64,000 nt of DNA from Ophiura sarsii. Lineage: Eukaryota; Echinodermata; Ophiuroidea; Amphilepidida; Ophiuridae. The notes beneath the pieces were generated by a model. The model was not told the DNA's origin and did no database searches. It saw only the letters and a list, made by a program, of their open reading frames with translations. Every line of letters starts with the position of its first letter. Within the stretch, counting starts at the first letter, position 1. The position numbers and the translations under genes were made by a program. Shown here one piece after another: positions 44,564-55,740 of this stretch. The stretch lies in the NCBI GenBank assembly GCA_035610835.1, contig CM069457.1, forward strand, positions 17,578,149 through 17,642,148. Direction: 5' to 3'.

Positions 44564-44908
44564 CCAAAGACCATAGGCGTAAATGCAGGAGGATGGCCTA
44601 TGATATACCCCCCCCCCCCCCCCCCTCGAATGTTCTGCGTATGTTTATGATTTATTAGGCTAAATATGATCAGTGACCCATTTTTAATGCAAAATGTGTT
44701 ATATGAATGGGTAATTTTTTCAAAATGTCCCAAAATTTGCGCCACAATAGGCGCAGATTTAACACGTGATGTAATTTACCATTAAAAATTGTCAATGTGA
44801 AACAAAAATCCTTAGAAAATTAGTTAAATTTGATTAAAATCGGTGCGATTGGTGTTTGAATGGGCCAAATGAGTTATCTAACAACAAATTTACGCCACTG
44901 CCAATGAC
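44564..44908. mobile_element. hAT-type MITE with poly-C interior
   Basis: The element 44572-44900 has ends CATAGGCGTAAATG and CAAATTTACGCCACTG. The flanks CCAAAGAC and CCAATGAC match at 7 of 8 bases, an 8-bp hAT-style duplication. A C17 run lies at about 44609-44626. Confidence 0.65.
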
Positions 44909-45609
44909 CACTTTTGCAATCTTTTTTGGGGTGAGCGGGGCGTTTGTTCTATCTAACCCATGCAGTGCCCCATACTAGTGTTCGAAAGTGGCATCACAAC
45001 GACCGGCCTTACATAAAGCGTAGGCTATCCATTTGAGTGTCTCCGAGGGCTTCATCCTCTGTTAATGCGTTCACGGCTGTAAAATGCTCCCACAAAAATG
45101 ATACCAATAAATGAAAGTGCAACATTTATATATCTTGTTTTCTTCAATCAATCGTATAAGCTTGATTATATTTAAATGTGCCCCTCTTTTACTATTCCAT
45201 CTGGGATTCTGGGTTCCTAAATCTAAGTATCAATCGCTGGCTCATTATAGGCTTTCAAAATGAATGAAACTTGATTCATTTGATCTTTTTTTTGCAGTCA
45301 TTTAAATGGCAATGACAAAATTAATTTAGGCCTATTAAATGGTGAAAGAGTGAGCAAAAGTAATGGCATTAATTGTTATCAATTTTATAAAGGTTTTCTA
45401 TGACAAATAGGGCAATATTTAAACATTGATATTAGTAGCTCTCCCTATACTGCCACTATACTATCCCTATCCTGCCACTACATTATTTCAAACACAAAAC
45501 ATCTTACAGAAAACTCCGATTACAAATTGGCTTAAAAACGCGCCAAAATTACCCCCACCCAGAATATTACCCTCTCCTCTTTTAAAACCTATAAATAACT
45601 TATTTCACA
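44909..45609. other. Non-coding stretch
   Basis: No gene recognised. One plus-strand frame (45426-45638) is low-complexity Pro/Leu-rich and unconvincing. Confidence 0.45.
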
Positions 45610-45924
45610 CAGTACGTACCGCTACGTATACCCCCTAGGGTATCCGTAGATTCACGTACTGTCTTCAGCGCGTTACGCGGACTTACGTACGGTATACAGC
45701 ACGCACAGTTTTAGTGAAAGTGATTTACGACTCGTCGTAAATTTACGATCGATTTTGAGTGGTACGTACTGTATTTAGCCTGTACGTCGAGTCGCAAACG
45801 TTAGTGAAATACACCCCCGGCACGAAAAAAACGGTAATGGAGCCAGTCCCCTCAACAAGGCCAACGCATGCGCACAAAAGATAATGCGGGCCGACGTTGG
45901 GGGACTGGTGGAGATAGTCTAGGG

Positions 45925-45955
45925 CAGGGGGGGCAAGTTGCCCCCCCTGGCTCCA
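45925..45955. repeat. G7/C7 hairpin
   Basis: CAGGGGGGGCAAGTTGCCCC and onward is a nearly perfect inverted repeat with a 4-5-base loop. It is possibly a transposon end. Confidence 0.5.
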
Positions 45956-46084
45956 AATATCGGGACGCTAAATTCGTCGCACCGGGTCGCTAAAAATTCG
46001 CATAAGGAAAAAAAATAGTGCCTAGGCCGAAAACACTGAGGATTGGGCATTATTTGTTGATTGTTGTGCTTTTTGGGCTGCGAA

Positions 46085-46152
46085 ATGTTCTGACCGTGCG
46101 AAAATTTGTGACCGTGCGAAATTTTTTGACCGTGCGAAATTTTTTGACCCTA

Positions 46153-46183
<31 letters not shown>
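46085..46183. repeat. GACCGTGCGAAATTTTTT triplet repeat plus poly-C
   Basis: Three copies of a 22-23-bp unit (TTTGACCGTGCGAAAT) run into about 35 C residues. Confidence 0.8.
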
Positions 46184-46189
46184 TCTTGA

Positions 46190-47430
46190 GTTTGATAAAT
46201 CCGATACTCATGATCAATAATTATTATTAATGAATGTCTAATATAAGACGATGCCAGGAAAATGACAGACCTAAATCCCATCACTATTGATTTTGATGAT
46301 GAAAACATTTTATGTACTTTAGGCATCGATCGGAATTTGGGACAGTCTACTTCTTTGGTAATTTATATTAGTTACCGTACAAAACTCGGGACAAAACGAC
46401 ACTAGCTGCATTTTTAAAAGTACACATAACTGCAACAGTTCTCTATGATCAGGGAACCGTCCCTGCTATGACGAAACACTGACATGAATGGAATTTGAAT
46501 TATGGATACAATTCCATTTCCATGGAATCGAGAGCTTCAACCTGATCAATAGGCTTGACCCGAGTCAGGCCCCTGCCACTCTATTGTTCGAATCGCCGAA
46601 AGCATCGACGTACATGAATATACAATGAATAATCATATCAATGAATATACGTCATTTGTGAGGTCGAAAATGAAAAGTACCAGACCATAGTGGACACGAA
46701 CGGCCGTAATCTTTGAATCTCCGTTGATTTCAATGTTATGTCGGAGTGTTTTACCTAATTTCATACTGACACGACCTGAGTGATAATCAAACGGTCCCCG
46801 AACGATGCCCTGGCGCTGTTGAAGTCAGAAATATCATCGTTCCCTACAGTCCGAGCGTTCCCACATCGAATTTCACCTAGAATATTCGTCACACGAACCT
46901 ATGTCCGCCATCTTCTGAATATCGAAAAATGCCCTCTGGAGAGTCAAGGGGACAACATTTTTTTCTACGCATGCGTCCGATCGCTTTGGATTTGTCCACT
47001 AAAATTTTGGACAAATGCCTAATGAGTATGTGCTGCATGGCAAGTGACACAACTTCTTGTAATGCGCTAATCAACCGTAGATCTAACCCCCGGGCTCCGG
47101 CCAGTTTGGGGTGAAAAAGCCCAATCAGGAAAAGTTCACGGAAAAGATTCAGGCGTTGACGGTTTTTCAATGGTATATCACAGATAGGCAAAGTGGGTAT
47201 ATCCAGTGACAGTTGTATATCCCCTTGGTATATAATATTTATTTTGACTAAAGCAGCCGGCAATTTGATCGATGATAACATCCAGAAGTGGTTTGATGTG
47301 ATAATAATGCCGCCATGAGGATCGAGCCGTGTAGCGAGGGGCCACGCCGAACTATGATCGAGAGTGACCAATAACGCGCCGCAATGCGGACCACTGGCGC
47401 GCGGCGGGCCGGCACATCCAACATGCGCGA
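46190..47430. other. Region without a recognised gene
   Basis: A minus-strand frame of 160 codons (46889-47371) is the longest non-repeat frame here, but it shows no domain, no repeat and no convincing start or splice context. GTCCGCCATCTTCTGA near 46904 and CCCTCTGGAGAGTC near 46931 are isolated promoter- or repeat-like words. Confidence 0.4.
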
Positions 47431-49581
47431 ATCAGTAGCGTAGCCAGCTTTAAACAGGGCCATAGGGAGGGGGAGGGGTGGACTTATCAGACAGTAAAAA
47501 GTCCGAGTTGTATACCGACGAAAGGCATGATGTACAGTCAATAAAACTATGGTGGTAGTGCCCACATGTTGTGGCGAATATAGGGCCTACACTTACTTGC
47601 AACAGAGTGACGTGGAATCCGGGGGCCGACTATACGACCGTAACAGAGCGACAGTAGAATCCGGTGTTTAATTTTTTTTAAATTGAGTGTATTGTTAATA
47701 GTCCCGGTTCTGAGCACTTCTCTAGCCCGCCCGGCCTGTGGGCCTAAATGAGACACCGTGCACTTTGCGCCGTGCATATGCTATAACAATCTAATGATTG
47801 GAAGCGGTAGCAGCATAAAGTATTATGAGAAAATGTGTACATATCTCCTAAGATTAGATTCGGAGTCTACCATCGGACCGGGCTTTCAGTTGACCTACGC
47901 ATAGGAGCATCGTCGAAATGAGAATGTCCCCTGTAACCTTTTTCAAGATCTTTGGCACTGAAATTAAAATTTTGGTTCATTATAGAGGGAATCCACTTTA
48001 CTCATACGTGCCCGTAATCACCTTTCAAAGGTACAAGACTTAATCGCGTCTATCAATAGTTGTCTGATTGCCTTTCCACATATACGGTATTTCGACATGA
48101 ATATTGCGTCTCCCAATTCGTTTATTAAAGCTAGCTAAATTTGGTACAAGAACTAACTTTCTTGAAATGAAGTTGTACCCACTACCAAAGATTTTCTAGA
48201 AATTCATCGGTTGTACAGATTTAAAAAAATGGTAATCATGGTAGATTTAACATTGGTATAAACGGTCTCCTTTCTCATGTTGTACGATTGGCTATGGCCT
48301 GTTTTGGAAATGTGTTTGCTTTGTGTATATCCAAATAGCTTACAGTTGTATATTAGCCTAGCTATAACAAGCTATAAAAATGACATCTCTGAATGTATTT
48401 TAAACAAAGTGTGCAAAGGAGAAATGGTTGGGCACACTGGTAAAATGGTTTTACAACAAGTGTTGCTATCATTATCAAAGTGAACTCAACTTCAATCACT
48501 TATCATCGAGCAATAATATATTGTTGTACGCATTTAAATGTGTTTAGATTATAAAGTTAAATAAATCCAGAGATAAATGATAGATAGAAAAATAGATTTA
48601 AACAAGAATAGAAAAAAACTATAAAAGCATTGGCGGCCTTTATAAATTATAAAAATTGACATAAAAATGATGTTACATACATCCACAATCAAGTTTAATT
48701 TGTTTTTTTAAAAAACAAAAAAATAGAAAACAACAACGAACACACGGAGATTCGAACCCGTGATTGCCGATTGCAAACGATATGGCCAACGTATGCACGC
48801 CACAGAGATCGACGAGTGTAATTGTGTCAGTTTTATCATTTAACCATTGATTCTTTTATTTATAACGAACGGATTTTTATCGTGCCATTTTGGACATTTT
48901 AAACCATATTTATATGTTACTCTCGCACAAAATGTGTTTGTAATATGATTATACTCCTTATTTTGGAAAGAATGGTAAAAACGTTGACATTTCGAACACA
49001 ATAAATGGCATCTTGTATACTGTTTATACGGTCGCTCGACTGAACGTTGTGTGACCTGTTGCATTGCATTATTCATGTTACGATCTGTTTATGTATGCTT
49101 TTGTTATACTTCTCAATCGCTCATCGCCAACTCTGTACAAGAAACTTCATGCGCTGTCCCAACGCTGTCATTAGAGAACAATAGAAAAGTCCCTTCGACT
49201 CTCCAGAGGGCGTTATCTGCGACCTTTGACTGGGTTCACGGGGTTAATCATATTAATGAGCAAATATGCAAATGAGCTAAGTGTCCCCTCCTATTATATA
49301 TCCTTCTTGCCCGAGTACCCATGGAAAGAGGGAATGCATAACCCATACCCCATGTATCGCGACCGGTAGTACTAGAATAGCATGGCGACAAATTGCAGAC
49401 ACTAAACAAATTGAATACACACACGTAGTTATAGGTACCGGTCTAGTATACGAATGCCCTTCGTATTATTAATATTACGACGTAGAGAATCCAAGGTATT
49501 AACTCAGGACAGTCTTGACTTAACTTTCCAAATAATTAAGTGATTAAATGCCATTGTTTTTGCATGCATTTTAAAAATCAT
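47431..49581. other. Region without a recognised gene
   Basis: CAGTAGCGTAGCCAG at 47431 looks like a transposon end (hAT-like), but no partner was found. The rest is AT-rich non-coding DNA. Confidence 0.4.
48745..48825 (-). repeat. tRNA-like sequence
   Basis: The reverse strand has CACGGGTTCGAATCTCCGTG, a perfect T-arm (CACGG/CCGTG stem) with a B-box. A standard A-box and acceptor stem are not clear. It is a tRNA pseudogene or SINE head. Confidence 0.45.
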
Positions 49582-49681
49582 NNNNNNNNNNNNNNNNNNN
49601 NNNNNNNNNNNNNNNNNNNNNNNNNNNNNNNNNNNNNNNNNNNNNNNNNNNNNNNNNNNNNNNNNNNNNNNNNNNNNNNNN
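49582..49681. other. Assembly gap (100 N)
   Basis: Exactly 100 N, the usual symbol for a gap of unknown size. The right edge is the start of an inverted repeat whose partner at 54135-54325 continues into a MITE and satellite II. The missing sequence is therefore probably repetitive. Confidence 0.95.
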
Positions 49682-49870
49682 TTTCCTTGATTGTCTGAGC
49701 GAAATGCTAAATTCACCATCTGAAATCAGTCTTTTGGCTATATCTTTCAAACGAAATGTCGGATTATGATCAGATTTCGCCCAATTATTCACAGGAATAT
49801 TGTTAATATTTCCTGAAATGGACACATATGCATCAAGTCATTTAGGGATTGGTCACTCAATACTAACGTA
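49682..49870. repeat. Inverted repeat, left arm (right arm about 54135-54325)
   Basis: TTTCCTTGATTGTCTGAGCG at 49682 is the inverse of CGCTCAGACAATCAAGGAAA at 54304-54323. Similarity continues for about 190 bp (AATTCACCATCTGA, AATATTTCCTGAAAT, CAAGTCATTTA). The arms are 4.3 kb apart and about 85-90% alike by eye. Confidence 0.75.
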
Positions 49871-51090
49871 GCATATACGTAAAAACATGTTATTTCAGAG
49901 TTGACAAAATGTATAAAAAATTGAACCTAATAAAGTGCCTAAATATATGTGTCTAATTCAGTCTTTTTGTACTTGTAAAGGTATCACAAAAGTGTTGCAT
50001 GTTTTGTTTTGACAATAAACCAAGGTTGTCAAGCCATGCGCACACCGTAATAATACGCCTATATATTTTTTTAAAAACGAGTAAATCAGCAATGATTGTT
50101 GAATAACATGATTAATATACTTTCCACGCGGCAGGCAGCTGCAGACGACATTCCAAAATGTCACCAATTGTTTCAAAAATGTCAAGATTATTGAATTTCA
50201 TCACCATGTTTGGAATCACCTTGACAAATGCATTAAAATAAGTACAAACATTCCTAGTATTGGTTCAGTAACCCTTGTGATAGACTTTGAAAGTTGGGAA
50301 AGGTTTCTGAAAAATCTGTTTTGTGTATGGTAAAAATAATAGCCGCGTGGAAAGTGTTAAATACAGCAAAACATTAACAAAATCAAGAACGTTATTATCA
50401 TTCAACAAATATATAGATGACATAATGATAGTGGCGATCAAAAACAATAATGGATATTATGATCGTTAGACATATTAAGAAAATGAAATAAATGAAGATC
50501 GTTTATCAAACAGAAGTTTGGACATGGAATCGAACCCAGGACAAATGCGTGCAAGTATCACGGCAGAACCATTGCACCAAACGGTTTGTATGCATGCTGT
50601 AACTGACTTTTACTTGATCAATGCACGTGTATTATTGTCATTGCGTAATGGTGATTCATTGCCAACGGTTCACCATGAAAAATGATCAAATGTGTCATTA
50701 TTACGACATGCCGAACTGTTTTTTCCATGGATGGTTGATTAGTGGACCAAAACCCGTCTTATAGAGCGTTTTAAAGAAAATAGGAATCACTGCATACCTA
50801 CTTCCGAACGGTTCACCACCGATGAAATATAATAAATCTATAGTGTCATATATTTATTATTTCAACACGGTGAACCGTTGAAACATACATATGATGCGAC
50901 TCATTTCTTCCCATAAATAGCCTTTAAGTTTAAAATAAGTTCAATACACACTAATCCATTGAAAAAACAATTCTGCATTTCATAATAATGACAAAATCAG
51001 ATGATTTGTGACGGTGATCCGTTGAGAATGAATCACCATTCCTATACATGGCTTTTATAAGTAGTATATAATTGACACGCAATAACAGAT
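49871..51090. other. Non-coding stretch with two short repeats
   Basis: It contains the dispersed repeat copy at about 50170-50340 and repeated 'ACGGTTCACC' / 'GTGAACCGTTGA' words in both orientations (50667, 50810, 50870, 51010). No gene. Confidence 0.45.
50522..50590 (-). repeat. tRNA-like sequence (Pol III A and B boxes)
   Basis: The reverse strand reads TGGTGCAATGG (A-box) followed by GGGTTCGATTCC (B-box) about 35 bases on. The stems are imperfect. A SINE head or tRNA pseudogene. Confidence 0.5.
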
Positions 51091-51093
51091 CAA

Positions 51094-51166
51094 GCCCGTC
51101 TAGTGTAGCGGTTAGCTATTGGGCTTTGAGTTCTGGTGGCCCGGGTTCGAATCTCGGGAAGGTACT
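51094..51166 (+). repeat. tRNA-like sequence at the head of a LINE fragment
   Basis: TAGTGTAGCGGTTAGC (A-box) and CCCGGGTTCGAATCTCGGG (T-arm with B-box) are correctly spaced. The acceptor ends do not pair well, so a functional tRNA is unlikely. It is probably a tRNA-derived SINE, abutting the 5' break of the L2-like LINE. Confidence 0.5.
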
Positions 51167-51238
51167 TTATTTTGTTTAATTTGCTTTTAATGGTTGATTG
51201 ATTGATTTTTTTAAATTTAATTGATTGATAATTTAAAC

Positions 51239-51816
51239 CCACATTTTACACTGTTTCTTAAACAGTGTAAACGATTTATTGACGATCATCGTGCCGTTTT
51301 CTTGGTGTTGTTGGACCTGTCGGCTGCATTCGACACAATAGATCATGGTGTTCTCTTAGACAGATTATCAAATGTGTTTGGGTTCAAAGGTAATGTTTTT
51401 AACTGGTTTCAATCGTACCATCATAAACGCACTTGTAGAGTAAAGGTGGGTAATGAATACTCTGATCCACATATTCTTGATTATGGTTTGCCTCAAGGCT
51501 CTTGTGTGGGGCCAAAAATGTTCACATTTTATACTCACCCAATTGCTGACATCATCAGGCGTTATACTGGTATTAATTTTCACTTTTATGCGGACGACAC
51601 CCAACTGTATATATCTTTCGATCCTCGTATACCGGGTGAGGCTGAACGTGCCCTATCTCTTTTAAGTGAATGTATTGATGAAGTCAGGAATTGGATGTCA
51701 CAAAATATGCTATGTCTGAATAATGATAAGACTGAATTTTTCATTGCCGCAAGTTCCAAATACTTAAACTCACTCTCTGGCATGTCAATTCGTGTTGGTG
51801 ACATGCATATCAAATC
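51239..51816 (+). CDS. L2-like LINE reverse transcriptase, catalytic part
   Basis: Homology begins around CKRFIDDHRAVFLVLLDLSA, with motif A LDLSAAFDTIDH, then YGLPQGSCVGPKMF (V instead of the usual SVLGP, partly altered), and motif C FYADDTQLY holding the catalytic Asp pair. It ends near RVGDMHIKS, where a MITE inserted. The N-terminal endonuclease is absent. The reading frame has no stops. Confidence 0.8.
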
Positions 51817-52556
51817 TAAACTGCTCACACAAAGTTAGGAAACTTTTTTTAATCAAGTATATTTTTATTATTTATTACCCTCTTGTGTTATGTTGCATAT
51901 CAATGGAAAGCTGATGTGTTCTTCTTTAAAATCATATCAAATGTGCAATGATGACATGTTGCTGGACTTGGCCACATGAATGAGAATGAGGCAAAGTCAC
52001 AAATCAAATGTGCCAAAATGTCCGTAATCTGTGCTAAACAGTCAATAGGTAATGGCACGGGCTCTCTCCAAATCTGTTAAACGCGGCATATTGCAACTGC
52101 AAAACGTTTACCGTGTCTCAGAAAAATGTACAAGTTGTAGGCCTAAACCTTTCATCACTTACCTTCATGACCTTCCACCTGGAGTCATTGTTAACCAGTC
52201 TTGCAAAAACTCAAATAATGGTTTTCTAAAGAGATGAGGGTTAATTTGTGTGCTCACTGGTGCAAATCTTTGTGTGTACCATTTATGGTTCTCAAGCATG
52301 ACCGGTTTGATTATTGGTCATTACCTATTGACTGTTTAGCCCAAATAACGGTAATTTTGGCACATTTGATTTGTGACTTTGCCTCATTCTCATTCATGTG
52401 GCCAAGTTCAGCAACATGTAATCATTGCAAATGTGGTATAATTTTAAAGAGGAACACTTCAGCTTTCCATTGATATATAACAGATACAACGAGGGTAATA
52501 AATAATAAAAATATACTTGATTAAAAAAAGTTTCCTAACTTTTTGTGAGCAGTTTA
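51817..52556. mobile_element. TA-site palindromic MITE inside the L2-like LINE
   Basis: The 736-bp element 51819-52554 begins AACTGCTCACACAAAGTTAG and ends with its inverse, bordered by TA (51817-51818, 52555-52556). The arms are about 230 bp long (AATAAATAATAAAAATATAC, CAAATCAAATGTGCCAAAAT shared in inverse). Removing the element plus one TA rejoins the LINE frame exactly (HIKS/SSHVRN). The ends AACTGCTCACAAA are shared with the MITEs at 28371 and 30883. Confidence 0.85.
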
Positions 52557-53179
52557 GTTCTCATGTTCGCAATCTTGGTGTTGAATTTGATAGTTCTCTG
52601 AAAATGTCCCAGCATGTGTCCATATTGTGTCGCAGTTTGAATTTCCATCTGAGGAACTTATCCCGTGTTCGAATGTTCATTGATAAAAACACATGTCACC
52701 ATGCAGTTCGGGCTCTTATTACATCACGCCTTGATTATGCAAATTCTCTTTTATTTGGAACTACCGCAAAAGAAATTAAACGTCTTCAGCGTCTTCAGAA
52801 TCGCGCTGCCAAACTTATTTTCAGAGCCTCTAAATATGATCATGCATCTCCATACTTGCAAGAATTACACTGGCTTCCTGTGATGGAACGGATTGAATTC
52901 AAAATGTTATTGTTTGTTTTTAAATGTTTGACTCACTGTGCTCCACCATACATTGAGGAACTTCTTTTAACTTATATGCCTGGCAGGAGTGGGCTTCGCT
53001 CGAGCACTGACACTAGACTTCTTAGTAGACCTAAAACACGCCTTGTTTCCGCAAGTAAAGGTTTCTCTGCCGCCGCTCCTATGCTCTGGAACAAGCTCCC
53101 ACATAATATCCGTCATGCTTCTTCTGTCACCCAGTTCAGAAAACTATTAAAAACACATCTTTTCTTGCGTAATTTGTAA
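52557..53179 (+). CDS. L2-like LINE reverse transcriptase, C-terminal part
   Basis: The frame resumes with SSHVRNLGVEFDSSLKMSQH and carries the conserved ITSRLDYANSLLFG, RLQRLQNRAAKLI and LHWLPVMERIEFKM, then AAPMLWNKLPHNIR and FRKLLKTHLF. This is the thumb and C-terminal region of L2/CR1-type RTs. It stops at 53179 with no internal damage. The apparent upstream start at 52517 lies inside the MITE and is not original. Confidence 0.8.
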
Positions 53180-53432
53180 TCTGTTAATTGGTTGTCTCTT
53201 CTCATCAACTTGTTTTAAAAATGTGTTTGTATTTTAGAAAATTCTATTGTATATGTATTTTACCTTTTTACCAAGTATGTATTTTTACCTTTTACCAAGT
53301 ATGTATTTTTACCTTTTACCGTGTATGTATTTAATTCTATTTGTATTTTATTCTGTAAAGCGCTGTGGTACCTCATTGTGTAAGAGCGCTATATAAATGC
53401 CTTGTATAATAATAATATAATAATAATAATTA

Positions 53433-54134
53433 AATCATGGTCACGGTATCTTACATAATTAAGGGCCTACATTATTATGGTACCAAAAGGATGCACACGA
53501 TGTTCACAGTTTTCCAAGAATTTATGTAAATGAATTAATTCTTTTTCATATGTGACTAACAGGGATTAGTTTTGTTAATTTGTTATACTGATGTTTTTAT
53601 AAAATGCATTGAATTCAGGACGTACTTATATCTTAATAATAATGTTAACCGAATAAAAAACTTTAAAAATAAAAACATGACTTTTCTAATCCTTATACAC
53701 ATGTAGTAAAATGCGTGTGAACAGTCATTTCAACATGATTTTTCGTTCTTCTATCTTATATAGATAGGGCTTCTTCTTCATGTTGCATTCTTTTGTATGT
53801 GACTTTATTTATTTCCCATAATGGCATTTTGTAATGCCACGAAAACATAACATGTCATTGTCTCCCTAATTGCTATCTTCTGAAGAAAGTAATATTTACA
53901 CGGCCCATACTAATTGCCTATTATTATAGACCTAAGCCCCACACAGTTATCATACATAGGGCTTAGTATTTAATGAGCAGTCCTTAATACACTGTTGTGT
54001 GAACTTATATGCCGTTTGTCAAATGTTGATTATAAATAGATTATTGAATACACCAAATATAATTGTGCTTCAACATTTTGTTTTAAATCCATTAGGATAA
54101 ATTGTAAACAAATAACATGTTTTTACGTATATGC
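53433..54134. other. Non-coding stretch
   Basis: AT-rich. One isolated GCTATCTTCTGAAGA near 53873 resembles the satellite core. No gene. Confidence 0.4.
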
Positions 54135-54307
54135 AACCATAGTACTGAGTGACCGATCCTTAAATGACTTGACTCATACGCGTCAATTTCAGGAAATATT
54201 AACACTACTCCTGTGAATAATTTGGCGAAATCTGATCACAATCCGACATTCCGTTTGGAAGTTATGGGCAAAAGACTGATATCAGATGGTGAATTTAGAA
54301 TTTCGCT

Positions 54308-54590
54308 CAGACAATCAAGGAAAATAATAGTTGGCACACTTGATACAATTTAATACAACTATCACTGTGCTCACAATAGAGAACCGACTTGGGACATAGC
54401 ACTCTTTAACAGCACGCAGAGGTCTCCCCCTCTCTCTCATCCTTCCCCACCCCCCATCAATCAATGTTGAGAGAGCTGCCAAAGCTTCTGATGACATGTG
54501 GCTCGGATCAACATTGCCTCGGGGGAGAGGGGCACTTTTTTCCTTAATTGGGACAAAGTGTGCCAACCTTTTTTTCCTTGATTGTAGATG
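54308..54590. mobile_element. MITE between the inverted arm and satellite II
   Basis: CAATCAAGGAAAATAATAGT with TGGCACACTT at the left is matched in inverse by AAAGTGTGCCAACC and CCTTGATTGT ending near 54588. No coding; the Pro/Arg-rich minus frame across it belongs to the satellite artefact. Confidence 0.6.
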
Positions 54591-55580
54591 ATTGCGACGT
54601 AATTTACAGATGACGTGATAATTGACGAGATGACAAGATAATTTACAGATGACGTGATTATTGACTAGATAATTGCTAGATAATTTACAGATGACGTGAT
54701 TATTGACTAGATTATTGACGAGATGACGAGATAATTTACAGATGACATGATTATTGACGAGATGACGAGATAATTTACAGATGACATGATTATTGACGAG
54801 ATGACGAGATAATTTACAGATGACGTGATTATTGACGAGATGACAAGATAAATTACAGATGATGTGATTATTGACTAGATAATTGCGACATAATTTACAG
54901 ATGACGTGATTATTGATGAGATGACGAGATAATTTACAGATGACGTTATTATTGATTATATAATTACAACTTAATTTACAGATAACATGATTATTGACTA
55001 GATAGTTGCGACATAATTTACAGATGACGTGATAATTGACGAGATGACAAGATAATTTACAGACGACATGATTATTGAGTGGATGATTGCGAGATAATTT
55101 ACAGATAACGTGATTGTTGACTAGATAATTGCGACATAATTTACAGATGACATGATAATTCACGAGATGACGAGATAATTTACAAATGATGTGATTATTG
55201 ACTAGATAATTGCGACATAATTTACAGATGACGTGATTATTGACTAGATAATTGGGACTTAATTTACAAATGACGTGATTATTGACAAGATGACGAGATA
55301 ATTTACAGATGACATGATTATTGACTAGATAATTGCGACTTAATTTACAGATGACGTGATTATTGACTAGATAATTGCGACTTAATTTATAGATGACGTG
55401 ATTACTGACTAGATAATTGCGACTTAATTTACAGATGACGTGATTATTGACGAGATGACGAGATAATTTACAGATGACATGATTATTGACGAGATGACGA
55501 GATAATTTACATATGACGTGATTATTGACGAGATGACGAGATAATTTACAGATGACGTGATAATTGACGAGTTGACAACT
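54590..55580. repeat. Satellite II, 37-39-bp unit, about 27 copies
   Basis: The unit is made of GATAATTTACAGATGACGTG and ATTATTGACGAGATGACGA, with variants TTGACTAGATAATTGCGACA. It gives a 282-codon repetitive minus-strand frame, a tandem artefact. One inverted unit lies at 61955-61980 / 62331-62345 on the far side of the foldback structure. Confidence 0.9.
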
Positions 55581-55740
55581 TTTTTGCAGGTTATTCCGGC
55601 TGTCTGTATCATGATAGGTCTATGCAGCTCGTATGCTACGTTGCCGCGCCATCTTGAATAACACTCATGTACGGTAACCCATGGACTCTGAGTACAGTCA
55701 GTGGTATTAAAGGACCAGGTTTGGAAATTCTGTACGTTCT
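55580..55740. repeat. Single-copy segment of the foldback arm (inverse at 61796-61955)
   Basis: TTATTCCGGCTGTCTGTAT, GCTACGTTGCCGCGCCATCT, CCATGGACTCTGAGTACAGT and TAAAGGACCAGGTTTGGAAA all recur in inverse order at 61796-61955 with about 5-8% difference. It lies between satellites II and III on the left, and in the mirrored position on the right. Confidence 0.85.

Larger units (their letters stand above)
51230..53432 (+). mobile_element. L2/CR1-like LINE, 5'-truncated, split by a MITE
   Basis: Two open RT segments (51230-51816, 52557-53179) are followed by a 3' UTR with AGAGCGCTATATAAATGCC and an (AAT)n tail at 53405-53432. This is the typical 3' end of L2/CR1-group elements. A 26-bp unit (TATTTTTACCTTTTACCAAG) repeats three times at 53255-53330. 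Confidence 0.85.

Noticed and set aside
46889..47371. 160-codon minus-strand open frame
   Set aside because: No recognisable domain, atypical composition, no matching exon or splice context; within chance expectation for a 64-kb window.
51094..51166. Functional tRNA gene
   Set aside because: A and B boxes and the T-arm are good, but the acceptor stem does not pair and a LINE fragment abuts it.
54315..55163. 282-codon minus-strand open frame with repeated NNHVICKLS motifs
   Set aside because: It follows satellite II unit by unit; the repeating peptide is simply the translated 37-39-bp repeat, with no start context or domain.
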